From Flammeovirga sp. EKP202 (GTDB taxonomy: Bacteria; Bacteroidota; Bacteroidia; Cytophagales; Flammeovirgaceae), in assembly GCF_014534745.1 (NCBI RefSeq), contig NZ_JACVVP010000058.1, forward strand, positions 1-47,749: a DNA stretch of 47,749 nucleotides, written 5' to 3'. The translations under genes were made by a program, and so were the position numbers. Below, piece after piece: positions 20,369 to 27,663 of the stretch. Each line of letters begins with the position of its first letter. Position 1 is the stretch's first letter. The notes beneath the pieces are model-generated. The model made no database searches. It worked only from the letters and a program-made list of their open reading frames with translations, and was not told where the DNA came from.

Positions 20369-22405
20369 TTATGGAAGAAAACCAATTAGCAACATATCAT
20401 CGATCTGTTTTTGATTTCCTTTCCATTGTTCAATGTCAGCTTCAATTTTTTGTCCTTGTGTTTCCACGTTGAGATCACCGTATTTTTGTATGATATCAAG
20501 AAGGCCTTTTTTCATTAATTTTTTACCTCTTTCTCCACCAAACTGATCTTGTATACCATCAGAGAAAATATAAAATCCTTTAATATCATCCGTCAATGGA
20601 ATATGATGAGACGTAAATCTCATGGCATCGTAGTGTGGGTGAATATTTCCTCCAACAGATTTCTTATCCCCCTTTATTGTTTCTATTTTGTTGTCCTCTC
20701 TCAAGATCACAAGAGGGTTTTTAGCTCCGGCGTAGTATAAATTCTCTTTTGTATCATCCCAAATACAAAGAGAAATATCCATCCCTTCCTTATTGTTATT
20801 ATTTTTTTGGTTGAAGTTTTTCTTTACATGTTCATCCAACTGATCTAATATCTCATGAGGTGAAGGTGATTTTGAGGCTGCCACAATCTCTCTCAGTAAA
20901 TTACTTGCCATCATAGAGACGAACGCACCCGGTACACCATGCCCCGTACAATCTACCGCTGCAAAGAAATGGTGATCACCCATTTTTTCATACCAGTAAA
21001 TATCACCGCTTACAACATCTTTAGGCTTGTAATAGATGAAGAAGGACTGAATATTAGCCTTAAGTTCTTCGTCAGTTGGTAGTATAGATTTCTGAATTCT
21101 TTGAGCATAATTAATAGAAGATTCCAAATCAGAATTCTTCTTATTGATCATCTCATTTTGCTGATAAACTTGTTCTACCAAAACGCTTAATTCCTCATTT
21201 GTAGCGTTGAGTTCCTCAGTCCTTTCCGTAACTTTCTCTTCGAGTATCTTATTTTGATTGATGATAAGGTTACTTTTCTCCATCTCCAACTCATTAATTT
21301 TTTGACCAATTGCTAGGGCTAAGAAGAACATCTCGAAAGTAGAGCCAATTTGCCAAGCATAGTCCGTGAGTTTGTTATAAGGAATGATATCAGCACCAGC
21401 CAATACAAATACTACAGCAGCACACAAATAACAGTTAAAGGCAATTAAGAAAAGACGAGCTTCCTTTTTTCCTTTATTGATCAATGTGATTGAAGAGTAC
21501 AGCATGATGATGGCCCCAAAAAGCCCACCGATCTGATTGAGAATGGAACAAGCCAAATTAAAACCAAAAAGAACAGCAAGTATAGCAATTCCAAATACAC
21601 CCATCCCTGTATAATACAAAGCTCTAAGCTTTGGCAGGGTCTGTTTGATTTTAAGGAATTTATAGCCGAAAACTACAGAAGCTAACCCTGCAATGGCAGG
21701 CCACATCGGTCCTCGTTTCGCAATAAAATGTATATTTCCCCATAAGTGTGCATCATGCCCTTGAAAGTGTGCAACCATCAGCCCAACGGCTAATACATAT
21801 AAAACATAATAGAGGTAGGTGTCGTCTTTTACACTAAAGTAAACAAACAGATTATAGATCAGCATGATGAGGATGAATCCATAATAAATACCATCTGCTA
21901 TACTAGTGTCATATACATATTGTAAATAGGATTTGGAAGATCCATAATACAACCAAAACTGAAGATAATTAGCGTCTATTTTTAGATAAAAATAGCGGTC
22001 TGGATTAAAATCACTATTGATATTGAAATAGGTATTAGGAATTTTATATTCTTTGTCAAAAAAGTTTTTGGTATACCCATCTTCTTGTAAATCATACACA
22101 GCTTCATCTATAGGTGTGTATAAATTTACATCCTCAATTAAAGCAGTCTTTAAATGTAATATAGGCTCATGGAAATTATTTTGAAGCTTAAATCGAATCC
22201 AGATAGTTGCTTTATTATTTCCGAAGTTTAAAACTTTTTCACCTAAATTTTTAAACTCTTTATTTTGTATCGTATTAATATCATATTGATGCAATTCATC
22301 TATATAGACCTCCGTTTTATCACTAATATTAATGGGGGTAGAGGCATAAGTAGACGTTAATTGAGCTAATAAGATAAAAAGTAAAACTAGTTTGTATTTA
22401 TTCAT
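20369..22405 (-). CDS. 7TM-DISM membrane receptor fused to SpoIIE/PP2C serine phosphatase
   Basis: The 678-residue protein has a signal peptide (to about residue 21), then an extracytoplasmic beta-sandwich of the 7TMR-DISMED2 type (ATIWIRFKLQN, RYFYLKIDANYLQFWLYYG). Seven membrane helices lie at about 185-370, a coiled coil at about 385-435, and a SpoIIE-type PP2C domain at the end. The phosphatase shows KPKDVVSGDIYW, AAVDCTGHGVPGAFVSMM and FYIFSDGIQDQFGG, which include the metal-binding Asp residues. Such proteins sense an outside ligand, often a sugar, and dephosphorylate an anti-anti-sigma factor or a similar partner inside. No partner gene (STAS or anti-sigma kinase) is adjacent, so its target is unknown. 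The start is set by the signal peptide. Confidence 0.9.
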   Translation of the reverse strand: MNKYKLVLLFILLAQLTSTYASTPINISDKTEVYIDELHQYDINTIQNKEFKNLGEKVLNFGNNKATIWIRFKLQNNFHEPILHLKTALIEDVNLYTPIDEAVYDLQEDGYTKNFFDKEYKIPNTYFNINSDFNPDRYFYLKIDANYLQFWLYYGSSKSYLQYVYDTSIADGIYYGFILIMLIYNLFVYFSVKDDTYLYYVLYVLAVGLMVAHFQGHDAHLWGNIHFIAKRGPMWPAIAGLASVVFGYKFLKIKQTLPKLRALYYTGMGVFGIAILAVLFGFNLACSILNQIGGLFGAIIMLYSSITLINKGKKEARLFLIAFNCYLCAAVVFVLAGADIIPYNKLTDYAWQIGSTFEMFFLALAIGQKINELEMEKSNLIINQNKILEEKVTERTEELNATNEELSVLVEQVYQQNEMINKKNSDLESSINYAQRIQKSILPTDEELKANIQSFFIYYKPKDVVSGDIYWYEKMGDHHFFAAVDCTGHGVPGAFVSMMASNLLREIVAASKSPSPHEILDQLDEHVKKNFNQKNNNNKEGMDISLCIWDDTKENLYYAGAKNPLVILREDNKIETIKGDKKSVGGNIHPHYDAMRFTSHHIPLTDDIKGFYIFSDGIQDQFGGERGKKLMKKGLLDIIQKYGDLNVETQGQKIEADIEQWKGNQKQIDDMLLIGFLP

Positions 22406-22775
22406 TTTAGTTTATATAGATGGAAAAGTAAAATGTAAGTTCATGTCTTACATGATATAAAAACAAAAAAGTCACATCTTAACAAGTGTGCATTCTCATA
22501 TATACAGCTCTAATTTATTAAAACTAGGTCAGAAATAATATAAAAATGAGTTGAAAGTTAATGAAATAATAGCATTTCAAATTTTAATATTACAAAATAG
22601 ACTTACATGATATTGATAGATAGTAGATTAAGACTTTTTTGGTGATTTTGGTTACCCTAGTGAAATTATAGGTAATTGATGGACGTTTATAGTGCAGTAA
22701 ATCCTAATTACAAATAAAAAAGGTAAGCCTATAACAAAATACAGACTTACCTTGAAAGTGAAAGATTATGGATGA
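22406..22775. other. Intergenic region, 370 bp
   Basis: Apart from the kdnB terminator at its left end, it holds only AT-rich sequence. One 12-bp direct repeat, CTTACATGATAT, occurs at 22447-22458 and 22602-22613 upstream of the phosphatase gene; it could be a regulator site but is unproven. Confidence 0.5.
22711..22752 (-). terminator. Intrinsic terminator of kdnA-kdnB
   Basis: On the minus strand a 12-bp stem (GGTAAGTCTGTA with TATAGGCTTACC, including G-T pairs) is followed by TTTTTTATTT. Confidence 0.85.
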
Positions 22776-23855
22776 TTATAATCTTCTATATAATTTCTTG
22801 ATATCCTCTTTTGTCCACTTCTCTTTCCAATCAAGACCGATAGCGTGGTTCCACATATGAGGAAGGTTGTAAGCAACTTCAGCCATTGCATCAATTGTTT
22901 CTTCAGACCATTCTTTCGAAAGTCCTTGAGGAAGATCCACATTGTGCTTTTCAATCATTGACTTGAATTCGTTCACAGCATCACCATAGAATTCTTCTAA
23001 GTGATAGAATGCTAAACAGTTAGCATAACCATGTCTAGTACCTAAGATTTTTGATAAACCATAAGACAATGCGTGACATGCACCTACCTCAGAGTATGTT
23101 AAGCTAAGACCACCGAATAAAGAAGCGATCATTAGTTTTTCATCATTTTCTAAGTTTTGACCAGCGTTATCGCCCAAGTATACCTCACGGCAAAGTGCTA
23201 ATGCTTGGTCACCATAAGCTTTTGAGTAAGCATTAAAGTAAAGACCGCTTTCTGCTTCGATACAGTGGATGTAGCAATCCATACCTGTATAGAACCATTG
23301 GTTCGTATCTACAGTGCTTAATAACTCAGGGTCTAAAACAGCTTGATTGAATACAGTCCAATCACATTTCAAACCTAATTTCTTTACAGGGCCAGTCAAT
23401 ACTGCTGTCATAGAACATTCAGCACCTGTACCCGCTACTGTAGGAACACCCATGTGGTAAACGCCTGCTTTCTTCACCAAGTTTAATCCTTGGTACAATT
23501 GAGAAGAGCCTTCGTTGGTTACCATCAATGATAAAGCTTTAGCGATGTCCATGATAGAACCGCCACCAATACCAATGATACCAGCAGGAACACCTTTCTC
23601 TGCAAGAATTTTATCACGAAGGTTATCTACTTGATCTGTAGTTGGCTCGTATTGATCGATGTCTTCAAAGAAAACCATATCTTCTGCGTGAGCAGGAATA
23701 CGATCAGCAAGCTCTTTACCTTCGAAATATTTATCAACGATGAAAACCATAAATTTATCGTTCTCATCACGTTTAGCAGCAAGAATATCGTCAATTTGAT
23801 TGAACGCACCTTTACCGTAAACAATTTTATCTATGTTTTTAAAATTCTTATGCAT
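22776..23855 (-). CDS. kdnB: 3-deoxy-alpha-D-manno-octulosonate 8-oxidase (iron-type alcohol dehydrogenase)
   Basis: KdnB oxidises C8 of Kdo so that KdnA can aminate it, giving Kdo8N for the inner core of lipopolysaccharide; this was worked out in Shewanella. The 359-residue protein is a metal-dependent alcohol dehydrogenase: the NAD-binding motif GIGGGSIMDIAKA is at 95-107 and the predicted metal ligands are Asp193, His197, His261 and His275. Phrases such as QWFYTGMDCYIHCIE and GTGAECSMTAVLTGP fit KdnB, not general alcohol dehydrogenases. It follows kdnA by 6 bp, so the two are co-transcribed. This adjacency is the strongest support for the specific name, and a terminator closes the operon. 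Confidence 0.88.
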   Translation of the reverse strand: MHKNFKNIDKIVYGKGAFNQIDDILAAKRDENDKFMVFIVDKYFEGKELADRIPAHAEDMVFFEDIDQYEPTTDQVDNLRDKILAEKGVPAGIIGIGGGSIMDIAKALSLMVTNEGSSQLYQGLNLVKKAGVYHMGVPTVAGTGAECSMTAVLTGPVKKLGLKCDWTVFNQAVLDPELLSTVDTNQWFYTGMDCYIHCIEAESGLYFNAYSKAYGDQALALCREVYLGDNAGQNLENDEKLMIASLFGGLSLTYSEVGACHALSYGLSKILGTRHGYANCLAFYHLEEFYGDAVNEFKSMIEKHNVDLPQGLSKEWSEETIDAMAEVAYNLPHMWNHAIGLDWKEKWTKEDIKKLYRRL

Positions 23856-23861
23856 GATATA

Positions 23862-25055
23862 TTATTCTACTACTTCAACAACACTTTTTAATTGAGCTAC
23901 TAATTGATCTGCAAATGCATGGATCTCTTCTTCAGTCCAAGTCGCACGGATACCAATTGATAATAATCTACCAATGATGTTTTGTGACTTTGGAAGCTCA
24001 AGGTTGTGCCAATCTTGACGGTGTTCGTAGTCGTGAATAGCTAATTTGTATGGAGATTTTATGTCTTTTAAGTGATCCCACTGATTGATGAAGTGATACA
24101 TGTTAGTGTACCAGTACGCTAAACCTTGTACCTCTTTAGAAGCTTTCTCCGCTAACTCAGGAGTTTCCATAAAGAAGTTTAAGAAAGTAGCTGAATCACC
24201 TTCTTCGTCAGGTAGGCAACGGAAAGTAATGAAAGGTACTTCATTCTTTAATCTTTCCTTTAAGATCGCTTTGTTTTTCTTGTTGTTAGCACGGATCATC
24301 TCCAATTTACGCATTTGAGCTACAGCTACTGCTGCATTCAATTCACCTAATCTGTAGTTGAATCCTAACATTGGGTGAGGCTCCATACCTCTGTTGTCGC
24401 CAACGTGTGAGTGACCATGGTCAGAGAACTGTGCCATGATTTCATATTTATCTTTATCGTTTGTAAAGCAAACACCACCTTCACCGGCAGTAGTGATTTT
24501 AAAGAAGTCAAAAGAAACAGCACCTGCTTCACCGAATAAACCTACGTGCTTTCCTTTGTAGAACGCACCTAAAGCTTGTCCAGCATCTTCTAATAGTTTG
24601 ATATTATGCTTTTTACAAACAGCCTGAATTCCGTCCATATCAGCTGCAGCACCACACATGTGAATTAGTAAAACAGCTTTAGTTCTTGGTGTAATTGCAG
24701 CCTCAATAGATGCAGCACTTAAGTTTAGCGTTTCATCTACTTCTGCAAATACAGGAATACCACCAGCAAATAATACTGCTTCAATAGGAGCAATGAAAGT
24801 AAAAGGAGTACAGATCACTTCATCACCGTGACCAATACCAGCAGCTGCCATCATACAAGCTACAGCAGCAGAACCACTTGATACCGCTTGAGCGTGTTTA
24901 GCACCAGTATATTCTTCAAATAATTGCTCAAATTCACGAGCTTTCCAATGACCGTTACGTTGGTCATCGTGATTGTATCTGAAAAGCATTCCTGACTCTA
25001 ATACGTCATTTACTTCTTTTCTTTCCTCAGCACCAAAATATTCCGTTCCTGGCAT
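23862..25055 (-). CDS. kdnA: 8-amino-3,8-dideoxy-alpha-D-manno-octulosonate transaminase (DegT/DnrJ/EryC1/StrS family)
   Basis: KdnA is a PLP enzyme that transfers an amino group to C8 of the KdnB product to form Kdo8N. The 397-residue protein has the sugar-aminotransferase fold: SSGSAAVACMMAAAGIGHGDEV near the start, Asp157 in LLEDAGQALGAF (contacts the PLP ring nitrogen) and the likely PLP Lys186 in SFDFFKITTAGEGG. The N-terminus MPGTEYFGAEERKEV and the paired kdnB gene separate it from other aminotransferases of this superfamily. It is the first gene of the two-gene operon. A TACCTTTG promoter box lies 49 bp upstream and a perfect 15-bp palindrome about 130 bp upstream. Confidence 0.88.
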   Translation of the reverse strand: MPGTEYFGAEERKEVNDVLESGMLFRYNHDDQRNGHWKAREFEQLFEEYTGAKHAQAVSSGSAAVACMMAAAGIGHGDEVICTPFTFIAPIEAVLFAGGIPVFAEVDETLNLSAASIEAAITPRTKAVLLIHMCGAAADMDGIQAVCKKHNIKLLEDAGQALGAFYKGKHVGLFGEAGAVSFDFFKITTAGEGGVCFTNDKDKYEIMAQFSDHGHSHVGDNRGMEPHPMLGFNYRLGELNAAVAVAQMRKLEMIRANNKKNKAILKERLKNEVPFITFRCLPDEEGDSATFLNFFMETPELAEKASKEVQGLAYWYTNMYHFINQWDHLKDIKSPYKLAIHDYEHRQDWHNLELPKSQNIIGRLLSIGIRATWTEEEIHAFADQLVAQLKSVVEVVE

Positions 25056-25103
25056 AATTATATAATATTATTTTACTAAATTTTTTCTATTTCTATAGTC
25101 CGG

Positions 25104-25111
25104 CAAAGGTA
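25104..25111 (-). promoter_or_regulatory. Bacteroidota -7 box of kdnA
   Basis: On the minus strand the sequence is TACCTTTG followed by C, matching the TAnnTTTG consensus, 49 bp before the kdnA start. A TTTG that could serve as the -33 element lies about 27 bases further upstream, slightly too far. Confidence 0.6.
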
Positions 25112-25183
25112 CAAAAATTTACGATTGGATATATTCATCAAACATGAAATTTTTGGACTTTTACAGAGATAAAACACTTCAAA

Positions 25184-25198
25184 TTGACATCATGTCAA
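25184..25198. promoter_or_regulatory. Perfect palindrome TTGACATCATGTCAA, possible operator
   Basis: Seven-base arms surround a single central C, 73 bp upstream of the kdnA -7 box. A second inverted repeat (ATAATCAGG-AG-CCTGATTAT) follows at 25215-25234. Both lie in the non-coding gap before kdnA. Confidence 0.45.
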
Positions 25199-25249
25199 AA
25201 ATGAATGTTAATTAATAATCAGGAGCCTGATTATGAGGTGTAAAAATAA

Positions 25250-25278
25250 AAAAGGAGATACCCTTTTGAGTACCTCCC
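25250..25278 (-). terminator. Intrinsic terminator of the 25303-26367 gene
   Basis: On the minus strand GGAGGTAC pairs with GTATCTCC, followed by TTTTTTATTTTT. Confidence 0.85.
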
Positions 25279-25302
25279 GTTGAGATTTAATGTAGTATAG
25301 AA

Positions 25303-26367
25303 TTAGAATGTAACTCCTTTCAATACATTTTTTCCTTTAAAACCAAATCTATAATTTAATCCAAAAACAATTTGGTTTCTACTGCCAAGGAATGAGTATA
25401 ATGCAGTAAACTGATATCTTTTGTTATGCTGGTAATTGATTCCTAATGACATACTCCAAGGGTAATATAAGGCCTTGTCAAAAGTATAATATAATGTCAT
25501 AGGATCAGGACTGTTTAATAAATTACTAGCACCTTGGTAAATAGGCTCTAAAATCTGTTGTTCTGTAGGGTTTAATTGTCCATACCAAGTATCTAAATTC
25601 TGACTTACTCTTTGTTTTCCTTCTGGTGTGATACCCACTAATTTTTCAATATTTACAGATCCACCACTTGATTTATTAAGTCCTAGGTATTGAACACCCA
25701 CAAGGGCAACAAGGTTTCTGTAAGGCTTTTTTCTCCAACGGAACATATGGCCCACTCTAGCATTGATTACATTTGTTTTTGTAGCTTTATCAGTACTTCC
25801 TGTCCAAGTGTATACCTGCGTAAAGTCTGCTGAAAGTACAATGGGACCAAAACCACCGGCAACTACAGTACCCCAACCTACGGATGGACCTTCACTTTTT
25901 GCAGTGAAATTGGCATTGAAAGGTAATCCTAAACCAACCTCAGTATCAGATTTAATATAACCGCCAATAGCATACAAGTCTAGGAAAGGTAGTAGCCAGA
26001 AATCATATCTTGCTGATACAGCTTGAACGTGTGGTGTTACATTATTGAATCGTGCAAAACCATCAACATTTAATAGCTTGTTGGCATTTAAACCTACATT
26101 AAGGTTACTTACCATTAGATCCTGTTTTGAATAGGCATAGTTGATCATTAAACCATTTGGGAATGGTAAGTCAAAACCCATTTTTCTAAGCTTTGATCCC
26201 ATGATCGGGTAATGCCAAGGATATTCTGTTCTTTTCAAACTATCAGTATAATTTTGATAGATGTCATCAATAGCAAGATTGGATACAGAACCTTGTCCGT
26301 ATGAATTATTTGAAAGTATGAATAGTGTAAAAACTAAAAAACCAAATTGTAAAATTTTCTTTTCCAT
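25303..26367 (-). CDS. Predicted outer-membrane beta-barrel protein, unknown family
   Basis: The 354-residue protein has a signal peptide (MEKKILQFGFLVFTLFILSNNSYGQ), a short linker, and then strand-like segments with alternating residues, for example LMVSNLNVGLNANKL, LDLYAIGGYIKSD and MSLGINYQHNKRYQFTALYSFLGSRNQIVFGLNYRFGF at the end. A short loop (about residues 230-290) is helical. The overall pattern is that of a 10-14 stranded outer-membrane barrel. I cannot assign a family or a substrate. It is monocistronic, with a terminator after it, and shares its upstream module with the two following minus-strand genes. Confidence 0.7.
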   Translation of the reverse strand: MEKKILQFGFLVFTLFILSNNSYGQGSVSNLAIDDIYQNYTDSLKRTEYPWHYPIMGSKLRKMGFDLPFPNGLMINYAYSKQDLMVSNLNVGLNANKLLNVDGFARFNNVTPHVQAVSARYDFWLLPFLDLYAIGGYIKSDTEVGLGLPFNANFTAKSEGPSVGWGTVVAGGFGPIVLSADFTQVYTWTGSTDKATKTNVINARVGHMFRWRKKPYRNLVALVGVQYLGLNKSSGGSVNIEKLVGITPEGKQRVSQNLDTWYGQLNPTEQQILEPIYQGASNLLNSPDPMTLYYTFDKALYYPWSMSLGINYQHNKRYQFTALYSFLGSRNQIVFGLNYRFGFKGKNVLKGVTF

Positions 26368-26436
26368 GTTTCGTAGCAGAGATGATTGAATAATGTTTGG
26401 ATTAAATCAATTAGGATAATTCCCTTATTGATCACA

Positions 26437-26510
26437 TTACAAATATCCCGCTTTATGAGCCGAATGAGTTACATAAAATTGTTGATGATTTATACATTCT
26501 GATCAAAATC
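26437..26510 (-). promoter_or_regulatory. Shared upstream module, copy 1
   Basis: Aligns without gaps to 27497-27570 and 29683-29756. At one end all three have TTACAAA (plus strand), and exactly 66 bases further all have TCAA. Read on the minus strand it begins TTGATC and ends in GATATTTG, one base from the TAnnTTTG promoter box, 73 bp before the start at 26367. Confidence 0.75.
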
Positions 26511-26532
26511 AAAATAGATAGTTTGAGGTTAA

Positions 26533-26566
26533 ATAAAAAAAAGTACCCTCTTGTTAGGAGGGTACT
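26533..26566 (-). terminator. Intrinsic terminator of the 26604-27434 gene
   Basis: AGTACCCTC pairs perfectly with GAGGGTACT, with an 8-base run of T on the minus strand. Confidence 0.9.
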
Positions 26567-26603
26567 TGATGTGTGTATTGCAACTATGTTATTAAAATAT
26601 TTA

Positions 26604-27434
26604 CTATTCTGGGAAGATAAACGTAATCGATGCTCTAAAGCCATATTTTGCTTTTTGAGCCGCAGGGGCAGCGACATTAAATCTTGGACCTGCTGATAAC
26701 TGTACTTTCTGTTTACCTAATGATGCTACTCCACTAATACTTGGAGTGATCCAAATTGTGGTAGAATTGTCCATCCAATTTTGAGTTAATTCCATCATTG
26801 CAGAAGCACCTGCACCTGATTTCCAGTTGTAAGTAGCAAAAGGTTGGAAGTAGAACTCATTCACGTCAGCTCTAGCTACATCACCGGCTACACTCCATAT
26901 CTGATTCACAAGGAAACCATAGGTAAATGCATTTTGTTGTTTCAAAGCAACGAATGTTGGACCTAAACCAAATTTACCAGTACCTAACATTTTATTTGTT
27001 GCTGAAGGTACTAAAAAGGCTGGACCAATACCCCATATCAATCCGTTCTTTGTTTTGGCTGGGCTGAAGAATCCACTCAATACCATATCACCAAGTCCAG
27101 ATTCTGAATTTCCATATCCTGTAACATTGTCTTGGTGTACTACTGGCAATACCATACGTGTGATAAGGTTAATATCATCACTTAATTTAATTGGTACCAC
27201 AGGCTGAACGTTCATGGTATGTCTCGCACCATCATGTTCTCCAATACCAAAGTCCATATTATTTTGGAATGGAGCACTAATTAAGCTAGCTACTGGGTTT
27301 GCTAATTTCTTAGCGATATCCTCATCATTTTGTTTTTCTTGTGCAAAAACGGTTACACTTACGAACAATGCAAACATGATTACACTAAAAATTAACCTTA
27401 ATTTTGTTCTTATTTTGTAATTAAATTTTTTCAT
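26604..27434 (-). CDS. Outer-membrane beta-barrel protein, neuromedin-U/phenol MetA-like transporter family
   Basis: The 276-residue protein has a signal peptide (MKKFNYKIRTKLRLIFSVIMFALFVSVTVFAQ). The segment NPVASLISAPFQNNMDFGIG, followed by INLITRMVLPVVHQ and SGLGDMVLSGFFSP, is characteristic of the small outer-membrane barrel family often annotated as neuromedin U or MetA-pathway of phenol degradation. The last residues (YGFRASITFIFPE) have the aromatic end expected of a final barrel strand. The role of this family is not settled. It is monocistronic with its own terminator and has the shared upstream module. Confidence 0.75.
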   Translation of the reverse strand: MKKFNYKIRTKLRLIFSVIMFALFVSVTVFAQEKQNDEDIAKKLANPVASLISAPFQNNMDFGIGEHDGARHTMNVQPVVPIKLSDDINLITRMVLPVVHQDNVTGYGNSESGLGDMVLSGFFSPAKTKNGLIWGIGPAFLVPSATNKMLGTGKFGLGPTFVALKQQNAFTYGFLVNQIWSVAGDVARADVNEFYFQPFATYNWKSGAGASAMMELTQNWMDNSTTIWITPSISGVASLGKQKVQLSAGPRFNVAAPAAQKAKYGFRASITFIFPE

Positions 27435-27496
27435 TTGATTAGCAATATTTGAAATACTTAGGATGAATTATAAAGGATTATCCTTGATTGATTATG

Positions 27497-27570
27497 TTAC
27501 AAATATCAGTGTTTGAGTATCGTTTCAGTTACATGAAATCTTTATTGATTTATATATTCTGGTCAACTTC
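27497..27570 (-). promoter_or_regulatory. Shared upstream module, copy 2
   Basis: Same length and register as copies 1 and 3. The best conserved block with copy 1 is GATTTATAYATTCTGRTCAA together with AGTTACAT and TTACAAATATC. The promoter-like GATATTTG lies 66 bp before the start at 27434. Confidence 0.75.
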
Positions 27571-27584
27571 AAACATTTTTTATA

Positions 27585-27617
27585 TGAAAAAAAGCCCCGA
27601 TGGAGTCCACCGAGGCT
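27585..27617 (-). terminator. Intrinsic terminator of the repeat-lipoprotein gene
   Basis: AGCCTCGGTGG pairs with CCATCGGGGCT across a three-base loop (minus strand), then TTTTTTTC. Confidence 0.9.
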
Positions 27618-27663
27618 AAAGCTGTGTGTGCTTAAACTAAAAAACTATTAATATTATTTTTCT

